Shown piece by piece: positions 8,033-15,371 of a stretch of DNA of 64,000 nucleotides. Source of the DNA: Lachnospiraceae bacterium (GTDB taxonomy: Bacteria; Bacillota; Clostridia; Lachnospirales; Lachnospiraceae). How positions within the stretch are numbered: the first letter of the stretch is position 1; each line of letters opens with the position of its first letter. The notes beneath the pieces were generated by a model that did no database searches, was not told where the DNA came from, and was given only the letters and a program-made list of their open reading frames with translations. A program made the position numbers and the translations under genes. The stretch is from assembly GCA_009774245.1 (NCBI GenBank), contig VSNM01000004.1, positions 1 through 64,000 of the forward strand, given 5' to 3'.

Positions 8033-8560
8033 ATGAGAAAATTTGACTATTCTTTTTTGAAAAACGGTTTTCTGCCCGCTAATCTTGTGAATATAACCGC
8101 AAACATATCTGCACTCAACAGAATGTCACGCCTGCTTTCTTTGCTGCTTTTATATAAAAATGGATTTGACGCTGGAAAATATGTGTCCTTTGAAGAACAG
8201 ATCAATAACCACAAAGCATATTATTATGAATCTCTCCGTCAATCTTCTAACGGTTTGGAATCTGGTGAAAACAGTTATTTCCCTTTTATCGAAAACTTTT
8301 TATCCATGCTCTATCTATGCTATAAGGAACTTGATAAGCGTTTTGCTGTTGTTCACGGAAAAAAAATTACGAAAAAAGCCCGCATTGAGGCTACGATATT
8401 AAATAGTCTGACACCGCTCTCCAAAGCAGAGATCTGCAAGCTTCTTCCCGATGTAAGCCCGACCACCGTCGAAGCGGTTCTTGGCGCCATGGTAAAAAGT
8501 GGTACGATAAAACGAATCGGCTCGTCAAGGGCAGCCCGATATATTATAGCAAGCCTTTGA
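8033..8560 (+). CDS. Fic-family protein with internal deletion of the catalytic core
   Basis: Residues 1-29 match the usual N-terminus of Fic/DOC AMP-transferases of this subgroup (YSFLKNGFLPANLV). The next residues, RMSRLLSLLLL, are the helix that normally follows the catalytic HPFxxGNG motif. The roughly 150 residues in between, including the whole Fic motif, are missing in frame. The C-terminal winged helix (ARIEATILNSL, LSKAEICKLL) is intact. The product is 175 residues, against about 330 for the family. It follows AGAAAGGACG and a phased operator array. It is probably inactive as an AMP-transferase but could still bind DNA. Confidence 0.75.
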   Translation: MRKFDYSFLKNGFLPANLVNITANISALNRMSRLLSLLLLYKNGFDAGKYVSFEEQINNHKAYYYESLRQSSNGLESGENSYFPFIENFLSMLYLCYKELDKRFAVVHGKKITKKARIEATILNSLTPLSKAEICKLLPDVSPTTVEAVLGAMVKSGTIKRIGSSRAARYIIASL

Positions 8561-8580
8561 CAAAAATAACAGGGCGAAAA
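8541..8580 (+). repeat. 40-bp direct repeat, copy 2
   Basis: This is the second copy of the repeat at 7869-7908. It overlaps the last codons of the fic remnant and the left arm of the terminator. On the minus strand it also keeps an extended -10-like TGCTATAAT, which here would point antisense into fic. Confidence 0.75.
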
Positions 8581-8598
8581 CATCTTGTTTTCGCCCTG
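8570..8598. terminator. Intrinsic terminator after the Fic remnant
   Basis: A perfect 13-bp stem, CAGGGCGAAAACA with TGTTTTCGCCCTG, encloses a three-base loop ten bases after the fic stop codon. The convergent gene ends at 8625, so the hairpin can serve both directions. The T-runs are short. Confidence 0.75.
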
Positions 8599-8624
8599 CG
8601 GTGCATATTCCAAATCAGCATCGC

Positions 8625-9479
8625 TCACTGCTTCTCTCTCATTGGAAATTTTATGTCATAGATATCTGCCCCATACGGAATATCCAATTTTTTGTTCTCA
8701 TCAAGTATGTATTCCTTTCCGCCAATAACAAAGACCGAACCGACCGCGTAATCATCCAATATATTTGTATGCATGAACATGTTATAGGTTCCGTCGTAGC
8801 GCATCTTTGGAACTACTGTACCTGCTGTTCCGCTTGACAAAAACAATTCCTGTCGCTTTTCACCTACCTGTACACTAAAGAATCCATCCTTGATACCGGC
8901 ATCATTCAGTATTTTTTTCTGTTCTTCGTCAGAATAATACTTACTGCCATATACGCCTTCACATCCAATACAGCCCCAGAATTTACCCATCTGATCACTT
9001 TCTTCATTCTGCAGCTTCATTGTCTGTTCTGAATAGGGCTGCGAAACACTGTTTCCTCTGCAATCGAGAACATGATATTTTCCTTCGCGATCCTGAAACT
9101 TGTAATACTTTCCACGTTCAAATACAATTTCATTATTCTCCGCCTTAATCACATTACAGCGATCCAGACTTACAGAAGGCATGTCTTTACGCAAATATTT
9201 CACCCCGCCAATCGTAAAACCGATGTCATCCTCCACAGCACTTCCAAGATCAAAATTAATGATATCCACGATTGCCTGCGGAAACTTTCCACTAGTCACT
9301 GTTTTTCGATCATAAATCTCATATACACTGTTCTCACTGGGTATATAGCTGTCTCTTACATGATTTGGGAATCTTGATACACTTTTATTCTGCTTTTTCG
9401 GAGTTAAGAGATTTAAGATGTCCCTATTCCACTCTTGTCTTAATCTCTGTCTTGATACATGAAAATTTTTTGTCTGCAT
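8625..9479 (-). CDS. Hypothetical protein with two similar halves
   Basis: I do not recognise this protein of about 285 residues. It has no signal peptide or membrane segment. It contains two short similar blocks, FTIGGVKYLRKDM near residue 90 and FVIGGKEYILDENKK near the end, suggesting a duplicated small beta domain. A CxGCxG-like patch (WGCIGCEG) lies between them. The ATG at 9479 follows GGTGG at six bases; another ATG is five codons earlier. It is the third gene after the truncated LanM in a same-direction run with tiny gaps, so it may belong to that accessory operon. No function is proposed. Confidence 0.65.
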   Translation of the reverse strand: MQTKNFHVSRQRLRQEWNRDILNLLTPKKQNKSVSRFPNHVRDSYIPSENSVYEIYDRKTVTSGKFPQAIVDIINFDLGSAVEDDIGFTIGGVKYLRKDMPSVSLDRCNVIKAENNEIVFERGKYYKFQDREGKYHVLDCRGNSVSQPYSEQTMKLQNEESDQMGKFWGCIGCEGVYGSKYYSDEEQKKILNDAGIKDGFFSVQVGEKRQELFLSSGTAGTVVPKMRYDGTYNMFMHTNILDDYAVGSVFVIGGKEYILDENKKLDIPYGADIYDIKFPMREKQ

Positions 9480-9498
9480 ATGACCACCATCCATCTAT

Positions 9499-9738
9499 TT
9501 ATTGATTCTCAATATAATATATAGGATACACATACTGCACTAAAAGTATCGGCGCAAATGATTTAGTACTATTGTACTTCAATTCTGCAGTCCACATACT
9601 TTCCACAGGAATATCCATTGAGGCTCCGCCGCCATTTTCTGGCAGCTCAAATTTTTTGTTGCATTGACATTCTATCACCAATTTATTATTCTGACTCCTA
9701 ACCAGTATCTGCCTTCTCTTTAACAAATTATTGGTCAT
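9499..9738 (-). CDS. Small hypothetical protein, 79 residues
   Basis: This small protein (start MTNNLLKRRQ) has a CQCNKKFELP segment and a beta-rich tail ending YPIYYIENQ. Its ATG overlaps the 3' end of the secreted-protein gene by 11 bases, suggesting translational coupling. A longer in-frame extension to 9888 exists but lies inside the upstream gene and lacks a ribosome-binding site. No signal peptide, membrane segment or known family is seen. Codon use and the tight packing support a real gene. Confidence 0.5.
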   Translation of the reverse strand: MTNNLLKRRQILVRSQNNKLVIECQCNKKFELPENGGGASMDIPVESMWTAELKYNSTKSFAPILLVQYVYPIYYIENQ

Positions 9739-10471
9739 GACTTCTCTTGTAGCTTTCAAGCGTCTCGCGTATAAACTGCTTATCACAATTCTCAAACTGT
9801 ATTTCACATACCAAATCTCCCTCTGCCATAACTGCGCTCGTATATTCTGCATTCTCGTAATCTTTATATGAAAAGCATTGCCATACATAATCAGACACTA
9901 TTTCAAAGACATCATATAATTCAGAAGAATAACTTCTTCCAAATTCAAATTGTTCTGCTCCCTCTTCTGCAGCGGTAAAAACATATATTTTAACCCGGAA
10001 CGCATCTGTTTTATATTCCGATATCAATAATGTATCATCTGACACATTGACAAAAACATTTTCCACACAAGATTTTAAATAGTCGTTTTTCAACCAATAT
10101 AATTTTCTATCCTCCACGTATTCCCCTGCATCTTCCAATAATACAATGGTCTCTGGCGTGCTGCTCTGCACACCTTTTATTCCTGCCACTTCTCCATTCT
10201 TTACTGCGATATTATAATCTTTCGTTTCAGCCTTTCCTTCCCCATTCACATTCGAAAAATACCGATACCCAAACTGGTCTAATACAATTTCGGGGCTTTG
10301 TATCATTATTTCCGTATTCGTTTTATCATTACTGTTATTCCCTTCTGCAGCAATAACACTTTGCTGTATTTCGGAACTTTTCGTCATACATAATGCCCTG
10401 CCTTCAGTCCCATAGCCAGTTAAAACAGCCATGAATATCACTGCGCAGCTTATAACAAACTTATTCTTCAT
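9728..10471 (-). CDS. Putative secreted protein with a broken lipobox
   Basis: The 247-residue product starts MKNKFVISCAVIFMAVLTGY, an export signal. The sequence AVLTGYG is what a lipoprotein signal would look like if its cysteine were tyrosine: TAT instead of TGT, one transition. As written it would not be lipidated. The rest is acidic and beta-rich with no recognised domain. The ATG is chosen over upstream alternatives because GGGAAGGAT precedes it and the signal peptide begins there. It follows the truncated LanM gene by 143 bases and is coupled to the small gene downstream. The surface location is inferred; the function is unknown. Confidence 0.65.
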   Translation of the reverse strand: MKNKFVISCAVIFMAVLTGYGTEGRALCMTKSSEIQQSVIAAEGNNSNDKTNTEIMIQSPEIVLDQFGYRYFSNVNGEGKAETKDYNIAVKNGEVAGIKGVQSSTPETIVLLEDAGEYVEDRKLYWLKNDYLKSCVENVFVNVSDDTLLISEYKTDAFRVKIYVFTAAEEGAEQFEFGRSYSSELYDVFEIVSDYVWQCFSYKDYENAEYTSAVMAEGDLVCEIQFENCDKQFIRETLESYKRSHDQ

Positions 10472-10614
10472 ATTAACATCTATCCTTCCCTTTTGACAAC
10501 AACACAAATCAAGACATATTTGTTTATGGAATCATCTCCCCCTTAAACTTTTGGTCTTACTTAATGTTACACTGATATTCTATCACATATTCAAAAGTTT
10601 TCATCATTTTGTCC

Positions 10615-11901
10615 CTATTCTGTCATATAATGGCTTATATTGTTATCCTCACTGAGCATCTTCCCCAGACATATCCCGATTCCACACATATCAGACGTCT
10701 TCCCGTTCCTGACAACAGGCAGTTTCATTGGTGAATACACTTCATTTACCATATGCAGGGCACTGGCTATCACACCTTTTCGATTGTCTCTCCACACAGG
10801 AAACGGCAATATTCCTGTGCGAAGGACATTCCAGCCCAATCGCTCATTGACCTGATCCTCTGCGTTTTTGACCGGAAACCGCCTCTGTATTCCCGGAATG
10901 GTTTCTGCATCTACCAGCACTGGCATTCCTGACGCAACGATATTTTCCTGATGCATGTCCCCGGCATGGAGAAGATAACACAGAAATAAATGAATTCCTA
11001 TACCTTTGAAATATTCCTGCACCTGCTGCTCGTTTTCACATGAAAAAGCAGGTATATGACCGGATATTCCATAAGTCCTGCTATCGATCACCGGATAAGA
11101 AACCGCCCTGTTTCCTGTATGTCCACAGAAATATGAGTATAGCGTCTGATAAACGATTTCCTTCTGCATCGCATGAGGCTTATACACGATTTTCTTTCCT
11201 GTGTCAAGTGTGCATTCTGCTGCCTTTTTCCCTTTCTGATGACGATCGGCTCCTGTGATCTTTAACGATGTTATATAATGAAATTCCTCACCCGCGCAAA
11301 GCTGTTGTGTGATCTCCATATGACTGTTTTCTATATTATGCAGCATTTCTTCTATATATTTTATTGTATACGTCATACGGACGACCAACAGACGTGTCAT
11401 CTCAAAGTATTCACTGCATAATTTATGCACATAACCCACATCTGCTAACATATTCTGGCAGTAATACTGATACTCCTCTGAACTGTCCGCCCCAGTCAGA
11501 CCACCATCACTTTTACAAAGATGCATATCATAAATGAGGACTCTTCTCGGAATCCTCTCTATACTGTCATATATGAGCTGTCTCAACATGTTCTCCTTAT
11601 TTTTTAAAATGGAAAATGTATCGACACTGATCGCAGAATACTGCAGATAGGACTCAACTATAATCTGATAAAATGGTGCAAAAAGAACGTCTGAAAGCCA
11701 TGAATTCGATTCCTGTACCCTCTCTGTTGTATATTGTTTCAGGCTTTGAATATATTGATCTGTCTCCTCAATGCAGTCTGCATGAGCTGTAACCACATTA
11801 CTATGTATGTCTCTTGATAAACTGCCGTATAACTCACTGCCTAATAGTTTTATCCAAAAATCTTGATTGTCCGCGAGGATTTTTTTCATTTTTTCCTGCA
11901 T
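10615..11901 (-). pseudogene. Type II lanthipeptide synthetase LanM, N-terminal fragment
   Basis: The protein matches the N-terminal dehydratase domain (DUF4135) of LanM enzymes, which phosphorylate and dehydrate Ser/Thr in a precursor peptide. Visible motifs are KIVYKPHAM (nucleotide-binding Lys), LLHAGDMHQENIVA (catalytic Asp/His/Asn), VLVDAET and NVLRTGILP. It stops after 428 residues, whereas LanM proteins run to about 900-1000. The later part of the dehydratase and the entire zinc-dependent LanC-like cyclase domain are missing, and no remnant follows. It cannot complete lanthionine synthesis. The gene begins 19 bases after a candidate precursor peptide gene and after a two-component pair, the usual lanthipeptide context. 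Confidence 0.85.
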
Positions 11902-11920
11902 TTTTCTCTTATCAACTCGA

Positions 11921-12073
11921 TTATTCTCCTATGGAGCCGAAACAGGTTTTAAATGTTAAGTTACCACATTCCGCCCAAAATGTCTTGATTTCATTATCAA
12001 CTTCTTTTTCCAATAATTGCGCACGCTCTATTTCAATCAAAATATCCCCTGCATATACCATATTTTCCTGCAT
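11921..12073 (-). CDS. 50-residue peptide, candidate lanthipeptide precursor (LanA)
   Basis: A short gene starts MQENMVYAGD and is preceded by a perfect AGGAGG seven bases before the ATG. The first 30 residues are acidic and leader-like. The last 20 contain TFWAEC and LTFKTC, that is, Thr residues placed before two cysteines. The T-x3-E-C spacing equals that of ring A in lacticin 481-type lantibiotics such as ruminococcin A (KTISHEC). It sits between the kinase gene and the LanM fragment, where lanA genes lie. It lacks a Gly-Gly leader end, so the assignment is tentative; that it is a gene is more certain. Confidence 0.55.
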   Translation of the reverse strand: MQENMVYAGDILIEIERAQLLEKEVDNEIKTFWAECGNLTFKTCFGSIGE

Positions 12074-12083
12074 AAACTTCCTC

Positions 12084-13382
12084 CTAACACATAAACATAA
12101 TATCTACCACAAACTTTTTATTCATATAGATGATATCAACCATTCCGTCATATTTTTTCACAGTATCTTTCACGCTTTCCAGTCCCCAGCCATGATTCCC
12201 GCCATCATTTTTCTCCGATACCAGTCTCCTGCCCTTCTTCACGGGCTCCTCGGCATAGCTATTTGCAATGTACAGTCGAAACATACTGCTTATTTCCTGA
12301 ATCCTGATCTCAATAAAGCAATTATCTTTACATTTTGATGCCGCCTCCACCGCATTGTCGAGCAGGTTCGCGAGAAGGACAAAAAATTCATTCTCCTCGA
12401 TCGGGGATCTATGCATCTCGACATCCAAAGAAATCTTAATGTCATTTTCCATACATTGTCTCGCAACCCGCCCAATCAGGTAGTCCGTCATATCGTAACC
12501 TGTGTATATAATCTCTGTTTGTATATTGTCCTTATTGCATTTATTTTGAAGGTACTCCAAACATTTCTCATACTTCTTCCCAAGCAGACAATTGTATAAA
12601 TATTCATCCTCGTACCTTCTATTATGATTCTTTTTCAGCTTCTGGTGTATTTCCTCACTCAGCAGACCATAATATACTTTCATCCTACTTTCATCTGCTT
12701 TCAATATATGATTTGTTCTGATAACAGCATGGTACTCCTGCAATAACAACAAGCTAATGACAATCAACAGCAGTAATACAATAAGTACTCCCATCAGTAT
12801 CAACGAATTGATATCATAACCACTTTCCCAATCAACGTTGATCACATAGACTACTATAACAATTTCTATAATACCCGAAAGAAACAAAAAAACCTTTTGA
12901 AACGACATATTGTTAACTATTTCGCCAAGTATTTTCCTTTTCCATATACAATATGCAAATACAGCAATTTCTCCAAACACAATGCTAATGTATGTCCATC
13001 GATAATTGCTTACTATACACTCTGAATAGCTTAAATCGTATATCACTGCACAGATCAATACTGTCGGCATACGCAGCAACAATATTGTACCACTTACAAA
13101 AACGCTCCAAGCGATCGCCCGTCGCCATTCTTCCTGTATCAATATGCAAAGACTCAGACATAATAATGGCATCAAAAAATATAATACATCTGGCAGACAT
13201 TGCAACAAAATGATATTCGTATGAAGTGCTAATACGATATACACCAATAATACCACTCCCGCCAGTGCCTTTGCTAATCCCCCTCTAAGTTTTTCCCTCC
13301 CACAGAGCTCTACAAACATTCCCACGCTGAATGCCAATTCCATGAACGTCTCCAGCACACCGCACACACTTTTTATGATCAT
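12084..13382 (-). CDS. AgrC-like sensor histidine kinase lacking its phosphoacceptor His
   Basis: This 432-residue GHKL kinase has six or seven hydrophobic segments in its first 215 residues, then the dimerisation helix and an ATP-binding domain (LANLLDNAVEAAS, HGWGLESV). The position that is RRHD in the paralogue at 1874-2854 reads RRYE here (Tyr257, codon 12612-12614), a single CAC-to-TAC change. A histidine three residues upstream (KKNHNRR) also exists in the paralogue and is not the usual phosphate acceptor. Autophosphorylation is probably lost. The start overlaps the regulator's stop by four bases (ATGA), so the two are co-translated. Confidence 0.85.
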   Translation of the reverse strand: MIIKSVCGVLETFMELAFSVGMFVELCGREKLRGGLAKALAGVVLLVYIVLALHTNIILLQCLPDVLYFLMPLLCLSLCILIQEEWRRAIAWSVFVSGTILLLRMPTVLICAVIYDLSYSECIVSNYRWTYISIVFGEIAVFAYCIWKRKILGEIVNNMSFQKVFLFLSGIIEIVIVVYVINVDWESGYDINSLILMGVLIVLLLLIVISLLLLQEYHAVIRTNHILKADESRMKVYYGLLSEEIHQKLKKNHNRRYEDEYLYNCLLGKKYEKCLEYLQNKCNKDNIQTEIIYTGYDMTDYLIGRVARQCMENDIKISLDVEMHRSPIEENEFFVLLANLLDNAVEAASKCKDNCFIEIRIQEISSMFRLYIANSYAEEPVKKGRRLVSEKNDGGNHGWGLESVKDTVKKYDGMVDIIYMNKKFVVDIMFMC

Positions 13383-14137
13383 ATTTCTCTCCGCCAGTAA
13401 GCGATCAACTGCTCCCGGACTTTCCTGTATCTCGGACGGCTTATCCTGAGCATACTGCCATCTTTCAGTACCAACTTGTCTTTCTGGATGGATTCAATCT
13501 GCCTGAGATTCACGATATAGCTTTTATCCACATATATAAATTCGGCAGATGCAAGCGCACTCATAACCTCTGTGAGTGTTTTTCTCTCCCTGCATGTTCC
13601 ATTCCTGTGATAAAGATTGATGTATTTCCCATCCTTTTCAATGCGGACAATATTTTTATACAGTATCCGCTCCGCACAGTCCGGCGTATCAACCACATAG
13701 GCACGCTGATCGATCTGGTCGATCACAGCGAGCGCATGGTCCAGCACATCTGAAAGTTTTTCTGTCAGCATCCGCTTTGGAATAAAACGGTATGCATTGA
13801 CCTCAAATGCTTCCGGCGCGCATTCCAGATGGTTCGTGACATACACGATCACCGGCTCCTGATAAAGGCTGCGAATCCTGTGCGCCAGCTCAATCCCGTT
13901 TTCCTGCCTTTCCATCTCCACATCCAGAAAATACAAGTCAAAATACCGTTGTCCTGCCAATTCCTCCATCAGCTGCCCGCCCTCCTGATAGATGCTGACT
14001 TCGTATGGTTTGTCGGGATATTCCGCAAAGTAATTTTGTACTAATCCTTTTATTAGCTCGCCTTCCTCCTTTTCATCATCAACAATTGCAATCAAATACG
14101 CCATATCATCAACGCTTAGGCCAAACACCCGTATCAC
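13379..14137 (-). CDS. LytTR-family response regulator
   Basis: A complete regulator: receiver domain with IAIVDDE, phosphoacceptor in YFLDVEM and the lysine in FIPKRM, then a LytTR DNA-binding domain from about residue 147 to the end. It would activate genes through paired direct repeats. The start is ambiguous: GTG at the 5' end, a GTG three codons later behind AGAGGTG, or an internal ATG (MAYLIAIVDD) with a poor ribosome-binding site. It is first in the operon with the kinase, the candidate lanA and the lanM fragment. No damage is seen, unlike its paralogue. Confidence 0.88.
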   Translation of the reverse strand: MIRVFGLSVDDMAYLIAIVDDEKEEGELIKGLVQNYFAEYPDKPYEVSIYQEGGQLMEELAGQRYFDLYFLDVEMERQENGIELAHRIRSLYQEPVIVYVTNHLECAPEAFEVNAYRFIPKRMLTEKLSDVLDHALAVIDQIDQRAYVVDTPDCAERILYKNIVRIEKDGKYINLYHRNGTCRERKTLTEVMSALASAEFIYVDKSYIVNLRQIESIQKDKLVLKDGSMLRISRPRYRKVREQLIAYWRREI

Positions 14138-14167
14138 CTCTTTGACACCTAATATATTTCCTTCTCA

Positions 14168-14198
14168 ATTGTATCAGATTTAAATCAAAGGATACAAT
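14168..14198 (-). promoter_or_regulatory. Nested palindrome overlapping the regulator promoter
   Basis: ATTGTATC and GATACAAT form an exact 8-bp inverted repeat around a second palindrome, GATTTAAATC. On the minus strand the outer arms overlap a possible promoter, TTGTAT then TACAAT with an 18-base spacer, about 35 bases before the response-regulator start. This could be an operator for autoregulation of the lanthipeptide-type operon. Confidence 0.5.
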
Positions 14199-14199
14199 A

Positions 14200-14244
14200 A
14201 AAAATCGACAAAAACGGCTTAGTGTCCTCTTTTTGTCGATTTTT
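14200..14244 (-). terminator. Intrinsic terminator with 15-bp stem
   Basis: AAAAATCGACAAAAA pairs exactly with TTTTTGTCGATTTTT around a 15-base loop, and T-runs follow on both strands. On the minus strand it ends the vanZ/small-peptide transcript before the response-regulator operon begins. Confidence 0.85.
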
Positions 14245-14261
14245 GTCCTTATTCTGTTAAC

Positions 14262-14381
14262 CTATATATCTTTCCCCATAGCCTTTTCTTCCGATCTTAA
14301 TACAATCTGCAACAGGTGCGTCTCTCTTCCCATCAGCAGCAATATGTATAATGCTTTCTTAAAATCAAAATTCTCGAACAT
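14262..14381 (-). CDS. Possible 39-residue peptide gene after vanZ
   Basis: An ORF starting MFENFDFKKALYI lies 24 bases after the vanZ stop and 18 bases before a strong terminator. Its segment LMGRETHLLQI recurs in the repeat at 15175-15206, and the differences between the two copies are synonymous, hinting at coding origin. There is no clear ribosome-binding site and no known family. It may be the remnant of a larger gene. Confidence 0.3.
   Translation of the reverse strand: MFENFDFKKALYILLLMGRETHLLQIVLRSEEKAMGKDI
14305..14336 (-). repeat. 32-bp dispersed repeat, copy 1
   Basis: This stretch (core CAGGTGCGTCTCTCTTCCCA) recurs in the same orientation at 15175-15206 with one difference, so the pair brackets vanZ. 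Copy 1 lies inside the 39-residue peptide ORF. Confidence 0.75.
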
Positions 14382-14405
14382 TACCAGCCAGATTGCACTC
14401 TGTCA

Positions 14406-14993
14406 CTATACACTTGATTTTTGACCTGCACAATTACTACATACCTGATAGATATATTTTATAATTGAATTACCGCTTTTGTTGTCCTGTGTACGAATAT
14501 ATATCTTACAGAATATATAAAATATGGCATTCCCTAAGAGACATCCCATGACATTTAATACAATATCATTTATATCAAAAAAAACATCAATCAAATGTAA
14601 TGAAAAAATCATTATTAATTGAATAAATTCTATCAAAGCAGAGATCAACACAGAGACGCCTATTCTAACGCTGTTATTACAATTTATTACAAATGCCATG
14701 AGTATTCCCATAGGAAATGTCAATAACAAATTTCCAATTATCTGATATGGTGTATAGCGAAATAAGCTGGTTAAATCTAAATTTATATAGTTTTTTATCG
14801 AAACGTAGTACTCAGCACCATCTGTAAAAATGGGAAAAAATGCTTTTTCTATTAAAAAATTCAAGTATATACCAAAAATTATAACAAAAAAATAATATTC
14901 CTTTTTCCTATTCTCTCTAATCCCCTTTATACCAAAAATAATTACATAGATTATATTAATAGGTATATAAAACAAATATCCATATGTATACAT
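14406..14993 (-). CDS. VanZ-family membrane protein
   Basis: The 195-residue protein has about five membrane segments and the VanZ signature near the end (INDIVLNVMGCLLGN). VanZ proteins are linked with low-level teicoplanin resistance or envelope homeostasis, but most family members have no proven role. The start follows GGAGGTAATCT. It is AT-rich compared with the enzymes to the right. The leader, ribosome-binding site and first codons are duplicated at 15105-15138, so an old duplication has touched its 5' end. It lies upstream of a strong terminator and is separate from the lanthipeptide-type operon. Confidence 0.85.
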   Translation of the reverse strand: MYTYGYLFYIPINIIYVIIFGIKGIRENRKKEYYFFVIIFGIYLNFLIEKAFFPIFTDGAEYYVSIKNYINLDLTSLFRYTPYQIIGNLLLTFPMGILMAFVINCNNSVRIGVSVLISALIEFIQLIMIFSLHLIDVFFDINDIVLNVMGCLLGNAIFYIFCKIYIRTQDNKSGNSIIKYIYQVCSNCAGQKSSV

Positions 14994-15018
14994 AGATTAC
15001 CTCCGTTTGCAAACAATC
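14985..15018 (-). repeat. 34-bp repeat, copy 1 (vanZ leader and start codon)
   Basis: This segment holds the ribosome-binding site and first codons of vanZ. It recurs at 15105-15138 with two differences, in the same orientation and 120 bases apart. Confidence 0.8.
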
Positions 15019-15104
15019 AAAAATTAACATATTGGTGCCTATTTCCATCCAGTTAGTTAATTAAAAAACTTCTGTATCAGTTAGTCGATAATGTACCATT
15101 TATC

Positions 15105-15138
15105 TGTATACATAGATTATCTCCGTTTACAAACAATC
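15105..15138 (-). repeat. 34-bp repeat, copy 2 (orphan vanZ leader)
   Basis: This copy of the vanZ ribosome-binding site and start leads only into a ten-codon frame ending in TAA. It appears to be the stump of a second vanZ-like gene. The rest of 15019-15371 holds no gene, only this repeat, the repeat at 15175-15206 and a hairpin. Confidence 0.75.
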
Positions 15139-15174
15139 CGACCTGTGAACTATAACGTCAGGCGCCATCCTTAT

Positions 15175-15206
15175 ATCTGCAGCAGGTGCGTCTCTCTTCC
15201 CATCAG
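15175..15206 (-). repeat. 32-bp dispersed repeat, copy 2
   Basis: This is the counterpart of 14305-14336. The frame that reads LMGRETHLLQI in copy 1 is kept here and then ends in TAA, but it has no start. Confidence 0.75.
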
Positions 15207-15250
15207 CGCGCAGCTCCGGCAGAACTCTCACAATACCACACAAATTTATG

Positions 15251-15288
15251 ACAAAGGGGCAGAACCCTGCACGCATTCTACCCCTTGT
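15251..15288 (-). terminator. Probable terminator after the isomerase gene
   Basis: An imperfect stem of about 13 bp (ACAAAGGGGCAGAA with TTCTACCCCTTGT) lies about 85 bases after the isomerase stop. The T-tract is weak on the minus strand, so termination strength is uncertain. Confidence 0.5.
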
Positions 15289-15371
15289 AAAATAATCCTG
15301 TTATTCAAATTGCATATATATCCTGATATGTCATCAAAACTACACCGCAATATAAAATCCTCTCATCACAT

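Noticed and set aside
9739..9888. Upstream extension of the 79-residue gene
   Set aside because: It overlaps a secreted-protein gene and has no ribosome-binding site; the internal ATG explains the gene better.
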